Of a stretch of DNA of 64,000 bases, positions 59,217-64,000 are shown piece after piece. Position 1 is the first letter of the stretch. Every line of letters begins with the position of its first letter. The notes beneath the pieces are model-generated. The model saw nothing but the letters and a program-made list of their open reading frames with translations. It was not told where the DNA came from and searched no databases. The translations under genes were made by a program, and so were the position numbers. The stretch comes from Hamadaea flava (lineage in GTDB: Bacteria > Actinomycetota > Actinomycetes > Mycobacteriales > Micromonosporaceae), in NCBI RefSeq assembly GCF_024172085.1, contig NZ_JAMZDZ010000001.1:4898001-4962000 (forward strand), written 5' to 3'.

Positions 59217-61625
59217 TCAGCTGACGACGCAGGTGAAGGTCTGGGTCGGGCTGGTCGTGACCCGATAGGCCTTCGCCGTGGCGAAGGTCGCGCCGCCGCA
59301 CCACTTCCAGTCGCGGGTGCGCTGGAACTTGACGGTGGTGCCCGGGAGCATCCGCAGCGACGCGCCCTGGGCAGGGTCCTGAATCCAGCCGCTGGCCTGG
59401 AAGTCGCCGGTGGTCACGTTGTACGCGTCGACGAAATCGTCGGCCACGCCGAACACCTTGACCACTACGCCCGCCTTCATCGTGTAGTTGAAGGTGGTCG
59501 TCTGGCCGGACTGAACCGGAACGCCGTTGGCGACCGGGGCCCGCCGGGGCAGGACGGACGTGACGCTGGTGGGGCCAGTGACCGTCTGGGACGTCGTACG
59601 CCTCGGCAGCGCAGCGGGTGCCCCGTAGCGGTAACCGGTGCCGTCACTCCACTGGAAGGCGTGATCCTGAGCCGTGAACAGCAGCGGCCAGGTGTACGGA
59701 CCGAGGAAGTCGATCGTGTAGGTGCCGTCTGCCGCCACGTCGACCTGGCCGAAGCCACCGCCCGAGTGGTACGCCTGCGGAGCCATGGTCACCCCGCCGT
59801 ACTTGATCGGGTTGCCGGTCTCGCTGGTGACCTTGCCGGTGATGGTGCCCGCCTTGTCCATGAGGATCGTCGGGGGCGTGATGGTCTGGCCGTTGGTGGC
59901 ACTGAAGGTGGAGGCGAGCAGCTCACTTCCGGTGCCGCCGTTCGGGCCCACCCACTGAGCGCCGTAGCCACTGCCGGTCTTCGGGAAGACGAACAGGTGG
60001 TAGGGGCCGCCGTTGTTCACCTCGACCGTCTTGGTCCCGTCGGCGGCGGTCCGGCCGTCGATTCCTTCCGGCATCGCGAAGTCCTTCGGGCTCAACGCGA
60101 GCACGACGAAGTCCTTGAGGCCGGCCCCGGTCGCCCGGTCGACGACCTTGACCTTGATCTTCGCGGTGGGGCGCATCGTTACCGTTACTGCGGTCTGCTG
60201 ACCGGCGGTCACGGTCACCGGAACCGTCTGGAAGACGTAGCCGGTGGCGGACACGCTGAGGTCCCACGCGCCGGCAGCCACGTCGCTGAAGATCAGCGAG
60301 CCGTTGGTGCTACTGCCGTTGATGGCGCCCGACTCACCGAGGTACGCGTTGAAGGAGCTGATCGCGGCACCGGTGATGGAGTCCTTCGCCGTGATCTTCA
60401 CCGAGCCGGACGCCGGCTTCTTGTCGTTCACCGTGGTGGTGTTGCCACCGGTCACGGTGAAGGCGGTGGCCGTCTCGACGGTCCGCTTACCCGTCGCCCA
60501 TTGATCGATGTGCTGATCCGGGCTGTAGAAGTGGACCTTGTACCCGGAGCCGGCGAAGACCTCGTCGATCGCGTAGTTGCCGCTGCCGTCCGTCTGGGTC
60601 GAGAGGTACTCGTTCGTCATGGTGGAGGAGAGCGACACGTAGACGTCCGCGATCCCGGCACCCGCCTGGTTGGTCAGCCGACCGGCGATCGAGCCGGTGG
60701 GCAGGAGGCTCTCGTCGACGGTCACGACTCCGCCACCGGTGACGGTGAACGACGCGGCGGTCGCTTCCGAGCGCTGGTCGTGTGCGAGCTGCGCCGCCCC
60801 CGACTGGAGCGTGAACTGCACTCGGTACGAGCCGGGGATCAGGTAGTCGAGGCGGTAGTTGCCGCTGTCATCGGTCATCGCGTAGCCGGCGCTGTTGCCG
60901 GTGGCTTGTAGCGCCGTGACCTCGACATCCACGGCCGGCGTGCCGTCCGACCGGGTGACATGGCCGGTGATCGAACCGACCGGCTGGAGAGTTTCGTTGA
61001 CGGTCGTCGTCGCGTTCGCGTTGACTTCGAACACGTCGGCGTCCTGATAGCTCTTGCCGTGGGCGAACTGCTCCACCGAGCCGATTCGGAAGGAAACCGT
61101 GTAGGTGCCTGGGAGCACCGCGATGGCGTACGAACCGTCGTACTGCGTCATGCCGAAGCCGTAGCCACCGCTGGGGCTGGAGGCGGAGACCTGGGCGTTG
61201 GGCACCGGGCTACCGTGGCTGTCAGTGAGTACGCCGCTGATCGTGCCGGCCGGCAGCGCGCTGTCGTCCACCGTCGTGGTGGCACCGGAGGTGACGGTGA
61301 TCAAGTCGGCGACGTCCGATGACACCTTGCCGTAGGCGTACTGGGCGGGCCGGCCGGGCGACTGGAACAGAACGGTGTAGCGGCCGGGCTGCAGCCCGGT
61401 CATCGAGTAGTGCCCAGAGGCGTCGGTCGAGGCGTCGCCGTAGGTGTCGGTCTCGTCCGAGTACGCGTTGACCCAGACGCCTTCCAACGGGGCGCCGTTG
61501 GCGGAGAAGGTCCCGGCGATGGTGCCGGGGGTGGCCGCGTGGGCGGCCGGTGGCATCAAACCGAAGGTTGCGATCGCGATAGCGACGACAATGGATCCGA
61601 TCCGACGCAGAGGTGATCTGCTCAT
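59217..61625 (-). CDS. Large secreted protein with repeated carboxypeptidase-regulatory-like domains
   Basis: An 802-residue exported protein. The signal peptide (MSRSPLRRIGSIVVAIAIAT...) ends near AAHAA (about 30). At least four tandem units of about 85-90 residues follow, each with SGxVTxxxGxPVxxxxV, TDxSGxYxIxxLxPGxYxVxF, then ...AHGK...AxxFxVxxGxTTTVxExLxPxG. These are CarboxypepD_reg-like/prealbumin beta-sandwiches, with diverged units to about 720. No protease motif is seen. Likely a wall-associated adhesin or spacer. The gene is single with its own terminator. Confidence 0.88.
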   Translation of the reverse strand: MSRSPLRRIGSIVVAIAIATFGLMPPAAHAATPGTIAGTFSANGAPLEGVWVNAYSDETDTYGDASTDASGHYSMTGLQPGRYTVLFQSPGRPAQYAYGKVSSDVADLITVTSGATTTVDDSALPAGTISGVLTDSHGSPVPNAQVSASSPSGGYGFGMTQYDGSYAIAVLPGTYTVSFRIGSVEQFAHGKSYQDADVFEVNANATTTVNETLQPVGSITGHVTRSDGTPAVDVEVTALQATGNSAGYAMTDDSGNYRLDYLIPGSYRVQFTLQSGAAQLAHDQRSEATAASFTVTGGGVVTVDESLLPTGSIAGRLTNQAGAGIADVYVSLSSTMTNEYLSTQTDGSGNYAIDEVFAGSGYKVHFYSPDQHIDQWATGKRTVETATAFTVTGGNTTTVNDKKPASGSVKITAKDSITGAAISSFNAYLGESGAINGSSTNGSLIFSDVAAGAWDLSVSATGYVFQTVPVTVTAGQQTAVTVTMRPTAKIKVKVVDRATGAGLKDFVVLALSPKDFAMPEGIDGRTAADGTKTVEVNNGGPYHLFVFPKTGSGYGAQWVGPNGGTGSELLASTFSATNGQTITPPTILMDKAGTITGKVTSETGNPIKYGGVTMAPQAYHSGGGFGQVDVAADGTYTIDFLGPYTWPLLFTAQDHAFQWSDGTGYRYGAPAALPRRTTSQTVTGPTSVTSVLPRRAPVANGVPVQSGQTTTFNYTMKAGVVVKVFGVADDFVDAYNVTTGDFQASGWIQDPAQGASLRMLPGTTVKFQRTRDWKWCGGATFATAKAYRVTTSPTQTFTCVVS

Positions 61626-61830
61626 GCTTCCTCGAGGGGTGAGAAAGGACGGGGTCGGGGGCGGGCTGAACGCCCGCTGAGAATCCCCGTGTGGCGCTCA
61701 CGATATCGGAGACGTGCGACACGGTGGGGGCGCTGCGACGGCGGTCTTGGCGCCTCACCGGATAGTCGCTTTGCTCTCGCTCGGGAGGGCAGGGTATTCT
61801 CGTCCGGCGACGATCTCACCGATCGCCGTT

Positions 61831-61920
61831 GGAGGCTTCGCCTAGTCCGGTCTATGGCGCCGCACTGCTAATGCGGTTTGGGTTTAACGCCCATCCGGGG
61901 TTCAAATCCCCGAGCCTCCG
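61831..61920 (+). tRNA. tRNA-Ser(GCU)
   Basis: 90-nt class II tRNA. Acceptor GGAGGCT/AGCCTCC with discriminator G, anticodon loop CTGCTAA (anticodon GCU), long variable arm, T-arm GGGGTTCAAATCCCC. CCA is not encoded. It reads AGC/AGU. Confidence 0.95.
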
Positions 61921-62012
61921 CTCACCGATCACCTCGGGTCTCGTGCTCGATGTGACCGGGGAAACCCGATTAGTCCGCTCGGTCGACCTTGTGTAGACTG
62001 AGCGGGCGCCGA

Positions 62013-62085
62013 GCGCCCGTAGCTCAACGGATAGAGCATCTGACTACGGATCAGAAGGTTAGGGGTTCGAGTCCCTTCGGGCGCG
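62013..62085 (+). tRNA. tRNA-Arg(ACG)
   Basis: 73-nt cloverleaf. Acceptor GCGCCCG/CGGGCGC, D-loop AGCTCAACGGATAGAGC, anticodon stem TCTGA/TCAGA with loop CTACGGA (anticodon ACG, wobble A to I), T-arm AGGGGTTCGAGTCCCTT. A TAGACT -10 lies at 61994-61999. Confidence 0.95.
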
Positions 62086-62097
62086 CTCATGATCAAG

Positions 62098-62125
62098 GGG
62101 TCTTCCACCTGCGGGTGGGAGGCCC
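62098..62125 (+). terminator. Terminator after tRNA-Arg
   Basis: 12-bp stem with two G-T pairs (62098-62109 and 62114-62125), loop 4 nt, then TTTGTCGTT. Confidence 0.75.
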
Positions 62126-62160
62126 TTTGTCGTTGATCGTGCGGAGTGTTTCGCCAAGCC

Positions 62161-62195
62161 GTTCAGCCCCCATCCCAGCGGGATGGGGGCTGAAC
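62161..62195. terminator. Strong hairpin before the GntR-like gene end
   Basis: 16-bp perfect arms GTTCAGCCCCCATCCC (62161-62176) and complement (62180-62195), loop AGC. It probably terminates the minus-strand GntR-like gene that ends at 62236. No T tail. Confidence 0.65.
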
Positions 62196-62235
62196 TCGGT
62201 CTGGGGCCGGCCTTCGCGTCGTACGCGGGCCGCCG

Positions 62236-62457
62236 TCAGGAAGCCTCGCGATCCTTCACGTAGACAGCCTCTCCCTGGCGTCCCTCGATCAAGCCTTCGG
62301 CCTTGAGGACCAGCATCGCGCCGCGGACGGAGCCGTAGCTGATGCCGTATTCCTCCCGGAGTTGCGAGATCGACGGCAGCTTGTCCCCGGCGCGCAGCTC
62401 ACCAGACTTGATCTGTTCACGGATCGTGTCCGCAAGCTTGACGTACTTGGCGGTCAT
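62236..62457 (-). CDS. Minimal GntR-type winged-helix protein
   Basis: A 73-residue protein that is nearly all GntR-type winged helix: YVKLADTIREQIKSGELRAGDKLPS, then EEYGISYGSVRGAMLVLKAEGLIEGRQGEAVYVKD. There is no effector domain, so it cannot sense a ligand by the usual GntR route. ATG 62457 has a GGGAGAAG site; a 22-residue upstream extension lacks support. Its own upstream region has an ACGTAGT-N11-ACTACGT palindrome. Such proteins are frequent regulators on integrative elements, but no integrase is seen here. Confidence 0.82.
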   Translation of the reverse strand: MTAKYVKLADTIREQIKSGELRAGDKLPSISQLREEYGISYGSVRGAMLVLKAEGLIEGRQGEAVYVKDREAS

Positions 62458-62996
62458 CTTCTTCTCCCTGACAGGCTCGCCTGAGTAGTAGATCACTGTC
62501 ACTGGGGTTCCATCAACTACCAAAAGCCGCTCAACGTAGTCGAGAAGTATTACTACGTCGAATCAGTTCATCGATAGACACTTATCACCTTCGGGGTGGG
62601 CGACCAGGTGGAGGGTTCTGGACGGAAGCACGAGGTTTGCCGTACGCGGGTCCGGACTGCCATCCCCCAAGCGTCCGATGCGCTGTCGCGTTATCAAAAT
62701 GTTACGTAGCGCGTGATCTTGACGCTGTGTAGTGATCTTCCGAATGTCTGTCCGGAAATATCGCCCGCATCCGAATCGAAAACTCCCAGCGATTAACGCA
62801 GAGTCACTTGATCAGGTCTCACCTCGGATTCACGGTTACCGGTGAGTAGCAACAGGGGTTGTGACGCATCTCGCGGAGCGGAAACATGCGTGACACAACA
62901 ATGCCGTCCGTTGCCATCCACGCTCCCTCTCGGCTACCGCAGGGCCGATCCGCGTTAACGGCGTACGACGGGCAAAAGCTTCGAGGAGGACCCCCA
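62458..62996. other. 539-bp AT-richer intergenic region
   Basis: The longest non-coding stretch of the window, of lower GC than its surroundings. It holds the GntR-gene promoter and palindrome (62534-62558), a TTGACG -35-like site near 62719, and the leader of the DUF6230 gene. No convincing small ORF with a ribosome site was found. Confidence 0.5.
62534..62558. promoter_or_regulatory. Candidate GntR operator
   Basis: ACGTAGT (62534-62540), 11-bp spacer, ACTACGT (62552-62558), about 80 bp upstream of the GntR-like start. GntR operators are often GT/AC-type palindromes like this. Confidence 0.5.
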
Positions 62997-63629
62997 GTGA
63001 AGGACTCGAACGGCAACCTGGTGCAGGGTCGCACCAGGTGGCGGCGGTTCGCTGCCGTCGTCATCCCGGCGGCGGTCGTCGCCGGCGGCCTGATGACGGG
63101 CGTGGCGCAGGGCAAGGTGCCCGTCGCGCTCAACGTCTCCGGTCAGAGCTTCAAGATCAGCGCTGACCAGCTCAACGGCACCGGCTTCACCCAGTACGGG
63201 AGCGTGGCCGTCAAGAAGGACGGCACGCAGATCCCCGTCGCCGCGTCGGGCATCAAGTCGGCCACGCTGAGCAACCTCTGCCAGTCGGTCGTCGTCGTGC
63301 CCGGTCACCTCTCGCTGGTCATCCGGGCCGGCCGCGAGGCGGGCAACCCGGCCAGCGCCGAGAACCTGCTCATCGGCATGGACGCCCTCGCCGGTGACGC
63401 GACGTTCACGAACATCGACATCGGCACCGACGCCTCCGCGCTGTCCAAGGACGGCTTCAGCAGCCACGGTCAGACCGGCGCGTTCGGCCAGGAGGCCGAC
63501 AAGGTCGAGATCCACAACCTGAAGCAGCGCGCGTACAGCACGAACGCGGGCACGTTCACCCTCAACGGCCTGTCCATGAAGGTGGACCTCACGGGTTACG
63601 AGTGCTTCGCCGACTCGGCCCTGAACTGA
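62997..63629 (+). CDS. DUF6230-family secreted/membrane protein
   Basis: A 210-residue protein. GTG 62997 follows GAGGAGGA; a longer ORF start at 62886 has none. A membrane/signal segment (RRFAAVVIPAAVVAGGLMTGVAQG) is at about 15-38. The rest is a beta-rich extracytoplasmic domain typical of DUF6230: PVALNVSGQSFKISADQLNGTGFTQYG, NLCQSVVV, LLIGMDALAGDATFTNIDIGTDA, and NLKQRAYSTNAGTFTLNGLSMKV. It is followed by a DUF6114 gene, the usual partner in sporulating actinomycetes. The function is unknown. Confidence 0.85.
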   Translation: MKDSNGNLVQGRTRWRRFAAVVIPAAVVAGGLMTGVAQGKVPVALNVSGQSFKISADQLNGTGFTQYGSVAVKKDGTQIPVAASGIKSATLSNLCQSVVVVPGHLSLVIRAGREAGNPASAENLLIGMDALAGDATFTNIDIGTDASALSKDGFSSHGQTGAFGQEADKVEIHNLKQRAYSTNAGTFTLNGLSMKVDLTGYECFADSALN

Positions 63630-63717
63630 CCGCGCCCATGGCGTGACCCCGGCCGGCCGCTCTACCCATGGGCGGCCGGTTCGGCGGTTACCCCGCGTTG
63701 CATGGAGGCACAACCCC

Positions 63718-64000
63718 ATGGAATTCACCCCTCCGGAGAGGAATCCGGCCGCCGAGGAGCTGTTCTCGTCGGCCGACCGAGCGGAGACGCCTTCCTTCTG
63801 GCAGAAATTCAGTGCCTGGCGGCGGGCTCGGCCGTTCTGGGGTGGACTGCTGGCGATCCTGGCCGGCATCGAGGTCTACGCCTCGACGCAGACGTCCATC
63901 GGCGACATCGTGCTCAAGGTGGGCGTCGAGGGCTTCCAGGCGTACCTGATTCCCCTGATGCTGGTCCTTGCGGGGTTCCTGGCCTGGTTCACCCCGGCCC
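63718..64000 (+). CDS. DUF6114-family membrane protein (partial)
   Basis: The first 94 codons of a gene cut by the window end. The N-terminus is acidic and Pro-rich; then WRRARPFWGGLLAILAGIEVY begins the first of its membrane helices, followed by a second (LIPLMLVLAGFLAWFTPA). The pattern fits DUF6114 proteins encoded next to DUF6230. A GGAGG site lies 11 nt before ATG 63718. Confidence 0.8.
   Translation, partial: MEFTPPERNPAAEELFSSADRAETPSFWQKFSAWRRARPFWGGLLAILAGIEVYASTQTSIGDIVLKVGVEGFQAYLIPLMLVLAGFLAWFTPA

Noticed and set aside
61831-62457. Integrative element at the tRNA genes
   Set aside because: Only a mini-GntR is present; no integrase, excisionase, replication gene or att repeat is visible.
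1-64000. Prophage, insertion sequence, rRNA operon or biosynthetic megasynthase
   Set aside because: No transposase, phage structural, rRNA or PKS/NRPS signatures were seen on either strand.

Overview
The window is high-GC actinomycete chromosome, most likely from the Micromonosporaceae. The evidence is the protein families present (a FadE5-type acyl-CoA dehydrogenase, an EtfD-like iron-sulfur protein, Dcd and PpiA close to mycobacterial forms, and a DUF6230/DUF6114 pair), an actinobacterial-type c-di-AMP riboswitch, an IdeR-type iron box, and many leaderless starts (a TANNNT -10 box 6-8 nt before ATG/GTG). The family-level placement is inference. I see no prophage, insertion sequence, CRISPR array or rRNA.

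Region by region. 0.06-5 kb: a secreted M4 metalloprotease and a membrane iron-sulfur EtfD-like ETF:menaquinone oxidoreductase. 5-7.4 kb: two coupled CNNM/CBS membrane proteins. 7.4-10.6 kb: two NlpC/P60 cell-wall hydrolase paralogues flanking a LamG-like secreted protein; the second hydrolase follows a ydaO-type c-di-AMP riboswitch. 10.7-17.2 kb: small membrane, HTH and secreted proteins, tRNA-Gly, an M43-type metalloprotease, a flavin-binding protein, dCTP deaminase, a GNAT, a SpoIIE phosphatase and an unlisted 46-residue ORF. 17.4-22.7 kb: FadE5-type acyl-CoA dehydrogenase, hemolysin III, PxpA and an NHLRC2-like thioredoxin/NHL protein. 22.9-29.4 kb: an MFS transporter, a Pro/Ser/Tyr-rich repeat membrane protein and an ABC exporter pair.

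29.5-35.7 kb is a minus-strand unit of LytS-like kinase, LytTR regulator, DUF4153/4173-like membrane protein, small membrane protein and sodium:solute symporter. 35.8-43 kb holds envelope/polysaccharide genes (polyprenyl-phosphate sugar transferase, GT4) with a Fpg/Nei glycosylase and an EEP-family membrane protein. It ends in a tight three-gene unit (LicC-like nucleotidyltransferase, glycerol-1-phosphate-dehydrogenase-like enzyme, CDP-alcohol phosphotransferase) that could make and transfer an uncharacterised phospho-polyol. 43.2-54.4 kb: CBS protein, aminotransferase, CorA, PpiA, a coiled-coil membrane protein, a zinc-ribbon rhomboid, a two-component system, a lipoprotein, GT2, a quinone oxidoreductase, tRNA-Ser(UGA) and a GNAT.

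54.5-59.1 kb: a FhuF-like iron reductase with an iron box, an unusual Xre-HTH/peptide-deformylase fusion, a CPBP membrane protease and a flavohemoglobin-like protein behind a 17-bp palindrome. 59.2-64 kb: a large secreted repeat protein, tRNA-Ser(GCU), tRNA-Arg(ACG), a tiny GntR-type protein, and DUF6230 followed by a DUF6114 gene cut by the window end.

The strongest cross-gene signal is a shared palindrome, GTTAC-N6-GTAAC, placed immediately after the -10 box of both etfD and fadE5. These encode two ends of the same beta-oxidation electron path, 14.5 kb apart.
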